Assembly: GCA_030062745.1 (NCBI GenBank)
Contig: CP099841.1
Location: forward strand, 1,116,001 to 1,180,000
Direction: 5' to 3'
Origin: Capitulum mitella
Taxonomy: Eukaryota; Arthropoda; Thecostraca; Pollicipedomorpha; Pollicipedidae
DNA: 64,000 bases
Position 1 is the first letter of the stretch. Each line of letters starts with the position of its first letter. A program made the translations under genes and the position numbers. Below, in pieces: positions 13,601 to 25,365 of this stretch. The notes beneath the pieces were generated by a model that was given only the letters and a program-made list of their open reading frames with translations, was not told the origin of the DNA and ran no database searches.

Positions 13601-16600
13601 TTTAATGCCGCTTTGATGAGCTCCCAGCCCACTGAATTAAAGGCAACCTCAAAATCTAAACATATAAACAGGCCTGTTCGGCGTTCCTGTCGTAAGTACT
13701 GTGCAGTGTCAGCCGCGTACGAATATTTTCCCGACAAATCTTCCCTTTATAAACGTCGTTTGACTAGCGTCAGTCAGTTTAGCCATGACTCCCTTGAATC
13801 TGTTTACGAGTGTACCAGAAATTATTTTATAGCAAGTGTTCGACAATGTGCTTGGTCTGTATGAGTAAATTAAATGCCTGGGCTTATTGCGTTTATGGAT
13901 GAGTGTTCCTATTCCATTTCTCAGGGTTGTCGGTAGCGTTGCTCTTTGAAAGCTTTTTCGATACATGCAGAATATTATTACCTTTAAATGCAGCCGAAAG
14001 AACTTAAAAACCCCGGTCGAAATCCATCATTCCCAGGGGATCTGTTATTCTTCATCGAGAAAATAACATTTTATATGTCTGTCATCGTAGTCGGACGACT
14101 TAGTTCATTACAGTCCGAGACATTTAACTTTTTCATATCCCATCTTTCAAAAAAAGGGACTCAAGTCGTGTTCCGCGTCATGGTTTCTGAAGGTATCCCT
14201 GAAATGGTTTGCAAGACACTTCAGTATGTCTGGCTAATCATGTATTTCAACCCCGTTAGGTAGCTTTAGAACAGGAATGGGCTTATTAAGAAGGTTGCTT
14301 TTCCCAAATTAAAAAAAAAATGTTCGATTCCTCTGAATGCTCGTACCATCTAGCCTTTAAACGGGCAATTATCCCTTCGAACTAAAGGTTTCCTGACCTC
14401 TGCAAGCTGTCTTCCTTAAGTCTAGCTCCTCTGCAAGATCATCAGAGGGCTGGAGATCCAACCGTCTTTCCCAACCCTCTGTCTCGTTCTGAAGGGATTC
14501 CTCAGCTCGTTTTGAAAGTTTTCGCCTCCTGGTGCCATAAGTTGTGCTTTCCGCCCTGATGTTGATAAAAAGTGTTTCATAAAACAGCAAGGCGTCTGTC
14601 ACAAATTGCATTTCATGCATCCTTTGGGTACGAAGAGACTCTTCCAAAAAAATATCCTCATAAACCGGAATATCATTCTGGTATGCCGCTCAGATCACCG
14701 TTTTAATGTGTTCGACATACCTTTCATCTGGCAAAATGGAAACATTCATTTTAAATAAACCTCCTCCCCTACTTTGCACCACCCGTGGCAGTTCCATCGT
14801 CATCATACAATGGTCTGTGCTGCAACCCGGACTATCCAGTTGAAACTACCGCACCGTTCAGACCTTCAGGCACTAAGAAAAAAATCTTACCTCGCTTGTT
14901 TAATGACAGGCCTACGTACTCGCCACATATATCTCCGAGCGTTTTCATTCCTCCCCGCAAGAAATGCCTACTAATTTTTTCGTTCTAATTATTTCAAGAA
15001 GCCTGCACCGAGCGCTCATATTATTTTGGCCCGTTCGGTGTAACTGAATAAATGGTGCAACTGAACGACTCAAGATTGCTATCCAAAACTAAGTTCCAAT
15101 CTCCAGCTAATATAACAGGGACTCCGTCTCCGATTTCCGTTAGATATTCTGTTATAGCATTCCAAAAATTCCGGCGAATTGAGATTTGGTGAATAAACAA
15201 TAGCCAAGGGAGTGCCGAGCACCCCATTAAAGAATGCTTTTGTCATGTTGAGGTCATCATCGCTGCTGATATATGTATTACAAAATTTAACATCTGCAGT
15301 ATTGGACAATATAGCTGTTCCTCTTGCGTTGTTGGTAAAAGGTGCAATGAGGATGTCTTCTCCCCAACGGTTTCTAAAGGTGCTCTCTAACTGCTCATTG
15401 GATGTCCTGCAGCAAAATGATGTAGTTTTTCTGCCTTAACATGTTAAACGCGTACTTTCTCCTTTTCCAGTCGGCTAGACCCGTGCAGTCCATCGAGCAT
15501 ATTTTGATTCTGTCCGTGATAATTACGAGACGTCCAGATACCGGCCGCGCGACAGCGGCCAACCACAGATATTACCGGAGACAGCTCGCGACGATCACGC
15601 GGGGCTGAGACGACCACCCGCTACTCGCCCCCCAGCGTCCGTGGCAGAGCCAAATGACAACGAGCACTGTTAAGGCAGAGCTGGTTGTACATTTCACCCA
15701 AGTCAATTCACCTCCTAATCCCCTAAAAAGGGGTGGTGGCCGCACCCGAGAGATAGGCTCTGGCGGCGCAAGCGAGAGTGGCGGCAGCAACGGCGACAAC
15801 TGGGTTGCTGCCAGGTTGCTGCTAGAAGCGTCCAGATACGTCGCAAATGAAACGACTTTAACGAGCTCCGAAGGCACTACAAAGGACGAACGAAAGTCAA
15901 CAGCCCACAGTGCGAATGGGCGTTCAAAAAGTAAGGAACGGGCGAAAAACTTAGGCAGCAGAGAAAGAAGGGACGAAAAGACCAAAAAGCTATATATATT
16001 TATATTTATATATATATATACATATATATATAGCATAACAGCGTAATATAAACATATATTAAGATATATTTAACATTATCGTATTTAGTAATTAATTGAA
16101 ATATATAAATAATTAAATATTATTAATTAATTAAAATATTATTAATTAATTAAATATATGTTAATTCCTAATTATTAAAGTATATTTAAGATATATTTAA
16201 CATCGTAGTATAAGCATAGATATCTGTATATATAAATATATAATACACACACATATATATATATATATACACATATATATATATATATATATATATATGA
16301 ACATATATATGTATATGTTTATAATACGATCAGGTTATGGGACCTAAGAACAATACTTAAGACGTATGAGCAAAAGAGACAGGCAAAGCCAACTTCATTA
16401 AAAATGATATCAGAACCACGGTGAATCCGAGGCTCTGCAGTTTATAGCGAGTCCACGCGCTTGCTCACCCCATACCTTTCCGGTCTACAGAACACTTGCC
16501 CTCCAAGTGTGTAGACGGTGGTGTAGTTTTCCTGCCTTCTTGGTGCCAAGTAGGCTTCTGAAGATCCTTCCCCTGAAAGGGATGAGGCTCTCGCTGATGT

Positions 16601-18215
16601 AGAAGATCCTCGTCCCGGAGTTCGAGACGACTCCTGCTTGGTCACGACTGCTGCCCGATCGCGTAAAGCGCACAGTAATCTCGTGGTTTGGACCGGGCAG
16701 CCTGCGTGCCCGGTCAATGTAATCATTCGTTGTCTCCAGACCAGGGAGGTAGCAGTTCAGTGCATCCACTACGAGCTGATTGATGGATTCACTATCCACA
16801 TAGCCACCCGCACCATGTCGCGTCGGCCCAGCCGCGCTAGCCACCCCGCCACTCGCCCCCGCACCCGCAGGCCGAGACCAGGGCGCAGCGGCGGCGGCGG
16901 CCGACCCGGCAGTCAGCTGATCCCTTGCCGAACCGACCGCCGCCAGCGCGCGGTCAACAGGCTGCAGTCCGGTCACGCCGGAGGCACCAGCAGCAACAGA
17001 GGTGGATCCAGCTGGGCGGAGTTTCCGACACGGGGCGAAAACCCCTCCTCCCCAGAAAGGACGAGACAAGACAAGAGATCAACGATTTCTGCTTCCTCCA
17101 GTCTCGCTTGCAATGCGGCCACCTGATCTGTCTGCTTCAGCTGCTTGGTTAAAGCGTCTATCTCCTCATCCTTATACTCTATATGCTTCCCATATCCGTT
17201 ACTCACGTTTCCAAATTCACGAACTGGGGCTGAATAGAAGCGCTGGATTCTTGGAGTTCTTTCGACAGTGAAGATAGCAGTCTGTCCTGCTTCTCCAGCG
17301 CTGCGTCTAGGTGACCGCTGTCAGACGGCTGCGGCCAGCCTCACCTCGCCGGTGTGTTCTTCTCTGTCCTAATGGTAAGGAATCTCCAGATTCGAAGCGG
17401 TCACGTTTACGTTGACCGTCTCCGGGAGCATCGCTGAGCTGTCTGACCAACTCGCTGACGGGAGGCCGTTTGCTGAGCGACCGCTCCACGCCTGAGGCAG
17501 CTGCCACAGCCTCTTTACCTGTACTGTCATTCGGACGGCGCTGCATTTGGTCGTTGGTCCCGAAATGTGCAGAGCAACTTGTTCCGCATGTACCGTATTC
17601 CTCACAAAGTTTAGCAGGTCATAGCTATGAACCACGGAAAACGGTCTCCTCCGCCCCTGGACACGCCGGCGCAGAGCTCGCCGGACACGTCCGACCGCGG
17701 CGGAGGTCACCGGTCGACTGTCCAGTAAGAGCAGTTTGGTGGGCAGCTTTTCATCGTGTTTCACTTGGCGAGTTGTAGATGAAAGATACACTTAAGGCAT
17801 TTTCACGTTGCGAATGTTTACCGGAATTCGTGGAAAGATGTTGTGAAGAAAGCCACATATGCCAAGCACTTGAAATGTCGGCGGCGTCGTGTCAGGTACG
17901 GTGTTCAGAGAATTGACTGAATGAAGAAGATACCATTGGAGAGTGGTACCCTAGTGGCGCCCCTGGTCTGGACACTACAGTCTCTGCAGAGGCCCGTCTG
18001 GACCAAACGGCACAGCCGCTATGGAGGTACGTCTGGAGCAGACTGCACAGTGCTGTGGAGGTCTGTGTGGACCAGACTGTTCAGTCTCAGGAGAGGTCTG
18101 TTCAGGCTGTTGTCAGTTACCAGGAGAGGACCGGCCGGAACTGCGGACCCGTACGCGGTCTCCCGAGAGCGAAGAGGCACATCGTGACTCGAACTGTACA
18201 TTCGCCGGAACGATA

Positions 18216-18294
<79 letters not shown>

Positions 18295-21200
18295 GGGCGG
18301 CAGGAAGTCCCGGCGCGGCGGCCGCCACCCATTGATCGGGGCAGGCCACGCCGGACCGAAAACCGCCGTCCAGACTGGAAACAAGCGGTGTCCTGTTGTG
18401 TGGCTCGCTACATCCTGTGCGCCGCGCACCGCCGCCAGCGGGCCGCGTCTGCGCGTCACCAGTGGATCTGCCGCCGGCGGTTACCGTTACGTCGCGGGAC
18501 GAGTCGTATTCGCACTGTTGCCAGGACAAGTTCACAGGCCTCTGGCTGAACTCAATTATCGAGATTCTTTGCAGGAGTACATATGACACTGACTAGGTCA
18601 ACTCGTACAGCGACAGCAAAGAAAGGCGCCATTACCCAATGGAGGTGGCACCACCGGCCTGACCCAGCCTCGTTGGATAGCCCGGTGTCCCTGGCTTCTG
18701 ACCTGTGCCGCAGCAGCCGCCGACGGCCGTCCGCGCGCCAGCCTCGGGAGCTCCTTAAAGCCGCCTGAGCCGCCAATCGCCTGCACCGGCCCGGCCGGGC
18801 TGTTGATGGATGGTCCTGCCCCGTCGACGTTCGGAGCTCAGCGATCGTAATTCACGGCGAAAGACAAACAAACGCTGATTGTTTTGGCGGCTCAGACATT
18901 TGCAATCTGTCCGAGTCGCTGAAAAGCAGCTAGGAAACTTACTATCGAGGATCCGGCGCTGATCGGCTCAGCTCAGCTTTCCCCCAGTCTTCAGCCAGCT
19001 TCGACATTGGAGACGCAATCTTTAGTCATAACAATTTCTTATCCTCACGCCAATCTAAGGGTCGACGGATGCAAATGCGTTATCTGCAAGTTATCTTTTC
19101 CATGGCAGCAGACTTCTAGAAGTTCATGTACAAGTTCAGAGCAGTCATAGAGAACATCTCCTGGTAATAACACGCAGGGTTTTTATCAATATTTTGGACG
19201 TTACGACATATCACTCTGACGGCAGGCGGGGAAAAAGTACTTCTCCTAAAAACAGGCGGGAATGCGTTTTTTTTTTGGGGGGGGGGCAGGGGACACATGC
19301 GTCGCTTTTGTGTTAGGATTGGAAGAGTAACTGAATCTCATAACATCTGGAAATCTGACAAAATATATAAGAATATGGTTTTGGTGTGTTAATGCTTATA
19401 GCCTTGCCTAAATGTAGCCTATCAATGGGAACGTCTCCAGCCGATGATATGGGTGAACATGACTGTATTTCTCCTAATTACCGTCTCAGGTGTAATATGA
19501 TTACATTTTTTAATGTTTGTGAACGCGCACGTTTCAGAAATGGACAGACTACCAGCTAATGTGGGATGAGTCCGATTACCGGGGGATTCAGGTGCTGCGA
19601 CTGCCTCCCGATAAAGTGTGGAAGCCGGACATCGTACTGTTTAACAAGTAAGTGGTGCCTGAGCTTCGAAATGACATCTGCTTGCCATTTTCAGCATATC
19701 GTGCTTTCCGTTTCAGAAGTATTTTCTTCGCACTATTGACAGGTTGGCTAAGATCCATCGCGATAACCCTCTTTTTGCCTTCTTCCTTTCTCCATTGCTT
19801 TCTGTCTTCTGTCTGTTTCCCTCTCTTTTTCTTCCTCTCTCCGGCTTCTTGCTCTATTTTCCCCTCTCGCCCTTGTCTTTTTCGTGCCCTTTCCCTCTTT
19901 CTTTTTTTCTTTCATATTCCGTCGTCCGTCTTTATTTTTTCTTTCTCCCATAGACATGGTTTTCTCTCCGTCAGAAATTCCATCGTTCGGCTGTGCGCGA
20001 TGATTTGTCAGATGGTTAGCTTTCGCCTGCTGACTGCGTTATCATTCGTTTAGTCTCGATCCTCTTAAGTCTTTACACCGTTCCAGCCTTCATTTTCTGG
20101 GACATTTGTCATGTCCTTTAATGGCTGATGTCTTTATCCTTAGTGCTGACGGCAACTACGAGGTCCGGTACAAGTCCAACGTGCTGGTCCATCCAAATGG
20201 CCAAGTGCTCTGGATTCCACCTGCCATCTATCAGGTACATGATCAGTTATTCAGATTCGCACCATTTTGCTTGAACCACCGCCAATAGGAAGACTAATAT
20301 AAACAATACGTAATGCACATTTCCTTTCGTGATTAATTTACCCCTTTTCCTAACCAGGAAAATGCATATTGTAGCTGATAGCTGATGACGAAGAGCACTT
20401 CACGTCCCGGTCACTCGCACGCTTACTCAGCTGACTCATAATTGCTATTTTCCTGAACTGCGGATATATTGAACAGTAGAGCAGCGCATGGGAGACCGAC
20501 TTGTGGAAGCAGACGTAGAGCGCTAGACTGCAACGGTGAGAGTCAGAGAGGGGTTTGACGTCAGCCTTACGTGATGACGTCTGCCCGCGGCCACCACAGG
20601 CCAGGCGGACTCCTGAAGCACAGACTGTCCGGTCTGGCACACGGAGGAAGTCATCATACGCAGAGGAGCAGCCTCCTTCAGACAAAAGTGCCCGTCTCCC
20701 TCAGACAGGATTAACCGTCTTCCTCAGACGGTGGTGACCGTCTCCTAGTGAGCCAGGAGATGCTGTTTCCCGCTGAGCGGCCGTCTCGCTCCGTGCCTCT
20801 GAGCGGCCGTCTCCCTCCGTTCCGCTGAGCGGCCGTCTCGCTCCGTGCCTCTGAGCGGCCGTCTCCCTCCGTTCCGCTGAGCGGCCGTCTCGCTCCGTGC
20901 CTCTGAGCGGCCGTCTCGTTCCGTACCGCTCAGCGGCCGTCTCCCTCCGTACCGCTGAGCGGCCGTCTCCCTCCGTGCGTCTGAGCGGCCGTCTCCCTCC
21001 GAGCCTCTTAGCAGCCGTCTCCCTCCGAGCCGCTCAGCGGCCGTCTCGTTCTCGAGCCGCGTCGTCATGGATACGCCCCCGGACGGCGCGGCGCTTTGAA
21101 GAGGCGTGGAGCTATTGATCTGGTAACGCAGGCCTTGTGCCATAATGACACAGAGGTGGATGCATCAGCTGTCAGCTGGCTGTGGCAGGGCGCGGGCCTG

Positions 21201-24200
21201 GATCGCGGCTGAGCAGCGGCCCGCTGGCTGCCGCCAGCAGCGGCTGGCTCCGCCGTCTGGAGGCGGCCCGCGCGGCTGGGCGGCCGGCGGCGGCTGCCGG
21301 CGGGCCCGCCGCTCGTCGGCGCGTCCGCCGGCCTGCTGCCGGGGTTCCAGGTTCACGCCGCGACCGTGACCCATATCGGGCCGGGCTGAGAGGCTGCGCC
21401 AAATGCCGGCCATTTCAGCCCTGGGATATGATTGGTCAGAAATAAGGGACGGAAGTATGCTGATGTTCTCTTGCACATCGTTATTCCTATGTCAGTCACC
21501 GGTCTGTTTGAAAGTGGGACCAGAACAAGACAGCCGGATCCAGGAAAGACCTGCTGTTTACACCTGCTATAGCATGTTTGTCTAACGTTTCTGAACCTAG
21601 TCCGACCCACAAATGACCAATGCGAAACTAAACCAGTGCCGTTCCACAGATTAACTAGTTCTTTTGATATGATGAAAGCTCGCACTGACTTCTAGACAAA
21701 AGTGCCTGACCAAACCATCAGTAGAAAATGTTATTGGTCATAAAGTACCATTAACAGCAGGCTAGGGTCTATAGAGGTCGCCCCTTAGTTTCGGCTGTAA
21801 AACACAAAGGTAAAGAAATCCACTTTAGGTGGATCGGGAGGCCAGCTACCAGGACCGTCCTATACCCGTCCATCTAATGTGCTCAGTCTGCTCCTGTGGG
21901 CTGTTGGTGAACGCCTGATCCCAATCATCCTGAGGTCTCAACACTGTGGGACGCAAATGGTTCGCTAAATTTCCGTCACCGTTTCTGCAAATAGCTTAAC
22001 GATTTATTGCTCTTCGGGTCGTTCTCATTGATGATACATTTGAGATAAAGCTGTCTGGAACCTTTTCTAGCCAATTTTTAATCGGCTGTCTTTATTCGGT
22101 CTGACTGTTTTGCGTCAGAAATCGTGCTGAGACCCTGAGTCAGCCGTCACTGTTCTGCTTCCGAGAACGGCATGTTGGCCGACTGGCTGTGGCCGGCACC
22201 GGACCGTGACGGTCCCACTGCTCGCTGGACGCGTTCGCCGTCAGACGGCGGCCTGTCCGACGTCGGGCAGGCCTACTGTTCCCAGAACAGACGGCCGAGC
22301 CACGGAACGGTCTGCAGCGCAGCGTTCCCGGCCTCCTCTCCGTCGGGGATTCGATCGCTGTTAATTAGTTCCCAGCCCCTCGCTCGCGGCTCTGCGTACC
22401 GCTCATGCTTTCGGACTGGCCCATCTGCGGAGTCCTTTTCTGGGGTGTCCCCTTGTTCGGCGTCCACGTGATCGGCAGACCAGCTGCCTGGCCGCCGGGC
22501 AGCTCACCGCCAGTCGTCGGCTGGCTGCCGCTGTGAGCGGGCACTGAAAAGCTGCATGTTCCGATTCTGCTGTTAAATCAATGCAGACTGCGGCAGTTCA
22601 GGAGCTCTGATCGCCCGAGATCGCGGAGGAGATTCCCCAGACGTGCTGGCGGCCGGATTTCAATGACGCTCTCGGCTTCGCCCGTTCGCCAGAGTTCGCT
22701 GCTGGCCAAGTTGTCGACAGCAGCCGGCAGACGGGGCCCGGGTGGTGCGTGTCTGGCCGGACGGCCGGCGTCGGCAGGATGTTTTCGCCGCGTCTGTCTG
22801 ACAGTTTGCAGCCGTCGGACGCTCTTCGGCCGAGTGTTGGCGTGCCGCCGCGCCGCCCGCGGAACGGCGCCCGGCAGCAAAATCACAAACGCCACCGGCT
22901 GCCGCGGCCGGCTGAAGACGGCAGCGGCGACGCAAAGGGAGAACGTGAGAGAGGGAAAAGCAAAAAGAAAAGGGAGAAAGAAGGAAACAGAAACTAGAAA
23001 GATAAAGAGAAATGGAGATGATTCCAATGAAGCCGATGACGTGAAATCTTTCCTATTCCACCATCGCTGTCGTTCACCACCGCGCTGAACTGCTCGTCAC
23101 CAGCCGTGTTGAGCAGAACAGTTAGAGTGCTGAGCTGGAGCCGGACCGTCCTTCTTAAACACTCTAGAACCGCAAAGAAAAACTGATGGCAGTGGCAGAG
23201 GTGCGTCTAGGTTTAGCGCCGTCCCACTGAGGCTCCTGGCCGTGCAACCAGTCCTCATTAATTTTTTCGAGAGGACCAAGGCAACGGCCGCCATCTGACT
23301 TCCAGAGCGAGCGGTTGTGGCGAAACAAGAAGTGAAGAACTAAAGAAAAGCGCCAGCAGGAAGATCGGAAGGAATGGAAGGCATTTTCTAACTGAATCGC
23401 ATGCATGTTGTTATCAGTCTTTTGCGGTTTGTTTTTGTCGACTGTGCTTGTGTTTTCTTCGAAGCGATAATGCTAGACTTTCAGAATAGATGCTAAGATT
23501 CAGATGTTGTTTCTTTAAAATGGCTGTTGGCCGCTTCGGACGGCGTATGTGTTCGCTCACAGACATCTGTATTGTATTTCGACCAGCGTATTGTTTTCGC
23601 TGACGCAAGACAAATGTCCCTTTTTTAATGAAATATTGTATCCCTGACGTACGGCGGTCTTCTCTCTTGCAGAGCTCATGTACCATCGACGTGACGTACT
23701 TCCCATTCGACCAGCAGACGTGTGTGATGAAGTTCGGCTCGTGGACGTTCAACGGCGCGCAGGTGTCGTTGGAACTCTTCAACAACAAGGAATTCGTCGA
23801 CCTCTCTGACTACTGGAAGTCGGGCACCTGGGACATTGTTGAGGTGCCCGCGTACCTCAATACCAAGGACCAGACAAACCCGAAGGAGACCGACATCACA
23901 TTCTGGATCACGATCCGGCGCAAGACACTGTTCTACACGGTGAACTTGATCCTGCCGACCGTGCTGATCTCGTTTCTGTGCGTGCTCGTGTTCTACCTGC
24001 CGGCCGAGGCCGGGGAGAAGGTCACGCTCGGCATCAGCATTTTGCTCTCGCTGGTCGTGTTCCTGCTGCTCGTCTCCAAGATCCTGCCGCCCACGTCGTT
24101 GGTGCTGCCACTGATTGCCAAATACCTGCTCTTCACGTTCGTGATGAACACCGTCAGCATCCTGGTAACCGTGGTTATCATCAACTGGAACTTTCGGGGG

Positions 24201-25192
24201 CCGCGCACCCATCATATGCCAAACTGGATACGCGTCGTCTTCCTCAAATATTTGCCTATTTTCTTATTTATGAAGCGTCCGAAAAAGACTCGCTTGCGGT
24301 GGATGATGGAGGGCCCGGGCGCCGGTCCGGCCGGCGGCCCGCCGGGTGGCCGCGTGCCCTCCTACAGCAGCCCGGACCTCTCCGCCAAGTACACCAAGCC
24401 CAAGATGGAGGCCATGGAGCTGTCCGACCTGCACCACCCCAACTGCAAGATCAACCGCGGCGGGCTGGAGCACGCCACGGACGTGCGACGCGACAGCGAG
24501 CTCTCCGACTCGATCTTCCTCACGGCCGAGGCGTACAAGGCCACCGAGGCCGTCGAGTTCATCGCCGAACATCTGCGCAACGAAAACGAGTACATCCAGG
24601 TAACGGGCCGCCGGTCCGGTGGCGAGCGACGAGCCGGACCTCTTCCTTCAGACCCGATCTCGGCTTTCGGCGCAGCAAACTCCGCGACAGCTACGACGGC
24701 CATACGTTCACGTGTTTTCATTAGCCGAGGCACAGCGCCGATGCAGTCCAGATGTCGTTTGATGAGTCATGCAGCTTTCGTGAAATTGTAACTGTCTGTA
24801 GATTAGTTGGTTGGTTCCATGCCACTTTTATGGAACGTTCCAAAGGTCAGTTAGGCAACAGCTGGCAGTCGCTTGGACTGAAAGACACCGAATGACGTCG
24901 TTCCTCTGTGCTCTCAGACCGCTGTTCTGCCCTGTTCTGCCCGATTCGGCAGCCCCAGTGCTAGTGCATGTCTAGTCTGTCCAGTCTGTCCAGTCGTATT
25001 CAGACAGCGTTACCGTGGGGCCGACAGATCCGCGAGGACTGGAAGTACGTCGCCATGGTGATAGACCGGCTCCAGCTGTACCTCTTCTTTGCCGTGACGA
25101 CGGCCGGCACTATCGGCATCCTCATGGACGCACCCTTCATCTTCGAGTACGTCGACCAAGACCGGATCATCGACTTCTACCAGGGCAGATAG
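6390..25192 (+). CDS. nAChRbeta1: nicotinic acetylcholine receptor subunit beta1 (gene span, 6 visible exons)
   Basis: This is a non-alpha subunit of the pentameric acetylcholine-gated cation channel of the neuronal plasma membrane. The coding exons read are 6390-6526, 9992-10036, 19538-19647, 20144-20234, 23673-24599 and 25028-25192. They join in frame at GT/AG sites into about 491 residues: N-terminal ligand-binding domain, Cys-loop, TM1-TM3, a long cytoplasmic loop and TM4. Insect beta1 proteins are about 520 residues, so only the start/signal-peptide exon is missing. Loop C lacks the Cys-Cys pair, so this is a non-alpha subunit. Segments such as GEKVTLGISILL in TM2, MELSDLHHPNCKINR in the cytoplasmic loop and IFEYVDQDRII at the C terminus are specific to arthropod beta1. 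The loop D Arg (WLRL) that is mutated in neonicotinoid-resistant aphids is intact. The gene runs tail to tail with the alpha6 gene. Identification is from remembered family sequences and not from a search. Confidence 0.95.
6527..9991 (+). other. beta1 intron 2
   Basis: A 3.5-kb intron with no recognised gene. It contains a GATTCCTTG repeat with a hairpin at 8752-8820 and a possible Pol III B-box (ggttcaaatcc at about 9308). Confidence 0.7.
9992..10036 (+). CDS. nAChRbeta1: nAChR beta1 exon 3 (loop D)
   Basis: This is the 45-bp exon typical of nAChR genes. The acceptor is tcttgtttcag and the donor is gtgaga. It encodes NEKNQIMKSNVWLRL and is phase 0 at both ends. The WLRL segment is loop D of the complementary agonist face. 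Its Arg corresponds to the residue (R81 in Myzus beta1) whose change to Thr reduces neonicotinoid affinity, and here it is Arg. After splicing the next residue is Lys (RLKW), where insects usually have Val. Confidence 0.93.
12249..12370 (+). repeat. 35-bp minisatellite, left of LINE
   Basis: GAGGTCC-type units start at 12249, 12284, 12319 and 12354, an exact 35-bp period. The unit core reads gaggtccgtctggaccagac with variation. Weaker, more decayed units extend upstream to about 12030. The same unit recurs at 17955-18125. Confidence 0.75.
12830..15480 (-). mobile_element. degenerate LINE (L1-like) endonuclease and reverse transcriptase remnants
   Basis: On the minus strand, fragments in shifted frames line up in LINE order. 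First come endonuclease pieces at about 15430-15021, with YIILLQDIQ, NNARGTAILSNTADVKF and VILAGDWNLVLDS. A linker follows at 14700-14369. Reverse transcriptase follows at 13970-13040, with GIGTLIHK, YRPSTLSNTCYKIISG, SQTTFIKGR and the catalytic CYTDDTLCMLDGS at about 13365-13320, then MRWVDKMKVLGIVL. Stops and frameshifts separate the pieces, so this is a dead copy. RT and endonuclease motif spacing is as in L1/Tx1-type elements; the exact clade is not resolved. Confidence 0.82.
15960..16330. repeat. AT-rich simple-sequence tract
   Basis: This is nearly pure A/T with (TA)n runs. It separates the LINE ORF1-like and endonuclease parts and probably expanded after insertion. Confidence 0.85.
16440..17550 (-). 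mobile_element. LINE ORF1-like remnant, probably the same element
   Basis: The minus strand encodes an acidic/basic segment (17206-17090, DEEIDALTKQLKQTDQVAAL, a coiled coil). It then reads NQLVVDALNCYLPG, DYIDRARRLPGPNHEITVRF and GTRIFYISESLIPFRGRIF, and after a frameshift near 16560, VYTLGGQVFCRPERYG. The order coiled coil, HRL-like motif, vrF, nESLtp, then Wt-GqvfvR is that of ORF1 proteins of LINEs. It lies 5' of the endonuclease/RT part on the same strand, separated by an AT-rich tract. The two are probably one roughly 4.7-kb insertion in beta1 intron 3. Confidence 0.65.
17955..18125 (+). repeat. 35-bp minisatellite, right of LINE
   Basis: Units start at about 17989, 18024, 18058 and 18093 (34-35 bp period), with the same core and orientation as the array at 12249-12370. 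Confidence 0.75.
18219..18295 (+). repeat. (CT)n microsatellite
   Basis: About 75 bp of almost perfect CT dinucleotides with one G interruption. Confidence 0.97.
19538..19647 (+). CDS. nAChRbeta1: nAChR beta1 exon 4 (loop A region)
   Basis: This 110-bp exon has the canonical length for this position. The acceptor is cacgtttcag and the donor is gtaagt. It encodes KWTDYQLMWDESDYRG, then VLRLPPDKVWKPDIVLFN. The W-K-P-D motif is the loop A core. The exon ends in phase 2 and the last Asn codon is completed by the first base of the next exon. Confidence 0.94.
19648..20143 (+). other. beta1 intron 4, pyrimidine-rich
   Basis: A 496-bp intron whose middle (19760-19955) is strongly C/T-rich on the coding strand. 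The reading frames in it are low-complexity artefacts. Confidence 0.8.
20144..20234 (+). CDS. nAChRbeta1: nAChR beta1 exon 5 (loop B/E region)
   Basis: The acceptor is tatccttag and the donor is gtacat. One base completes Asn, followed by 30 codons: ADGNYEVRYKSNVLV, then GQVLWIPPAIYQ. These match the conserved outer beta strands of beta1 subunits. It ends in phase 0 directly before the Cys-loop exon. Confidence 0.94.
20235..23672 (+). other. beta1 intron 5
   Basis: A 3.4-kb intron. It contains a 23-bp tandem repeat (20750-21060) and GC-rich islets at 21170-21420 and 22140-22930. No coding exon was recognised. Confidence 0.7.
20750..21060 (+). repeat. 23-bp minisatellite
   Basis: About a dozen units of gagcggccgtctccctccgt type, alternating between 'ccgct' and 'gcctct' joints, giving a 23-bp unit or 46-bp dimer. 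Confidence 0.85.
23673..24599 (+). CDS. nAChRbeta1: nAChR beta1 exon 6 (Cys-loop, TM1-TM3, cytoplasmic loop)
   Basis: This is a 309-codon exon, phase 0 at both ends, with acceptor ctctcttgcag and donor gtaacg. The Cys-loop cysteines are at exon residues 3 and 17 with FPFDQQT between them. TM1 is at about 85-110, TM2 at 116-138 (GEKVTLG, then LLSLVVFLLLVSKILPP), TM3 at 148-171, then MKRPKKTRLRW and the cytoplasmic loop to 309. There is no vicinal Cys pair before TM1. The loop after LRWMMEG is Gly/Pro-rich and diverged, then returns to the conserved MELSDLHHPNCKINR and ATEAVEFIAEHLRNE. Retention of the following intron would end translation at 24791 without TM4. Confidence 0.96.
25028..25192 (+). 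CDS. nAChRbeta1: nAChR beta1 exon 7 (TM4 and stop)
   Basis: 54 codons plus TAG at 25190-25192: IREDWKYVAMVIDRLQLYLFF, TM4, then MDAPFIFEYVDQDRII and the end at YQGR, the usual beta1 C terminus. The acceptor is ggccgacag at 25027, phase 0. A second in-frame acceptor, cgtattcag at 25003, has a somewhat better pyrimidine context and would insert eight residues (TALPWGRQ). The shorter form matches the family. Confidence 0.93.
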   Translation: MREDWKYVAMVIDRLQLYLFFAVTTAGTIGILMDAPFIFEYVDQDRIIDFYQGR

Positions 25193-25365
25193 ACGTGCGA
25201 CCGGCGTTAGCCCTGGCCACCGGCCAGCTCCGCCGGCCGCCAGCAGCAGCTGTCAGCGACGGTTCCGCAGGTCTGCCGGAAACGCGACCGGTGGCCGGCC
25301 AAACCCCCAGCAGCCATGCTCTCCGGAGAGAGCACCGACGCCCGAACCTCTGGCCGGCCGGGTGG

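Larger units (their letters stand above)
10037..19537 (+). other. beta1 intron 3
   Basis: A 9.5-kb intron carrying (AT)n near 10600, the 35-bp minisatellites, the LINE (12830-17550), a (CT)n tract and a CpG-rich islet at 18300-18830. No other coding exon was recognised. Confidence 0.7.

Noticed and set aside
23676..24724. Long frames antisense to, and out of frame with, beta1 exon 6
   Set aside because: They are shadows of a conserved GC-rich exon; only the plus-strand frame starting at 23673 carries receptor motifs.
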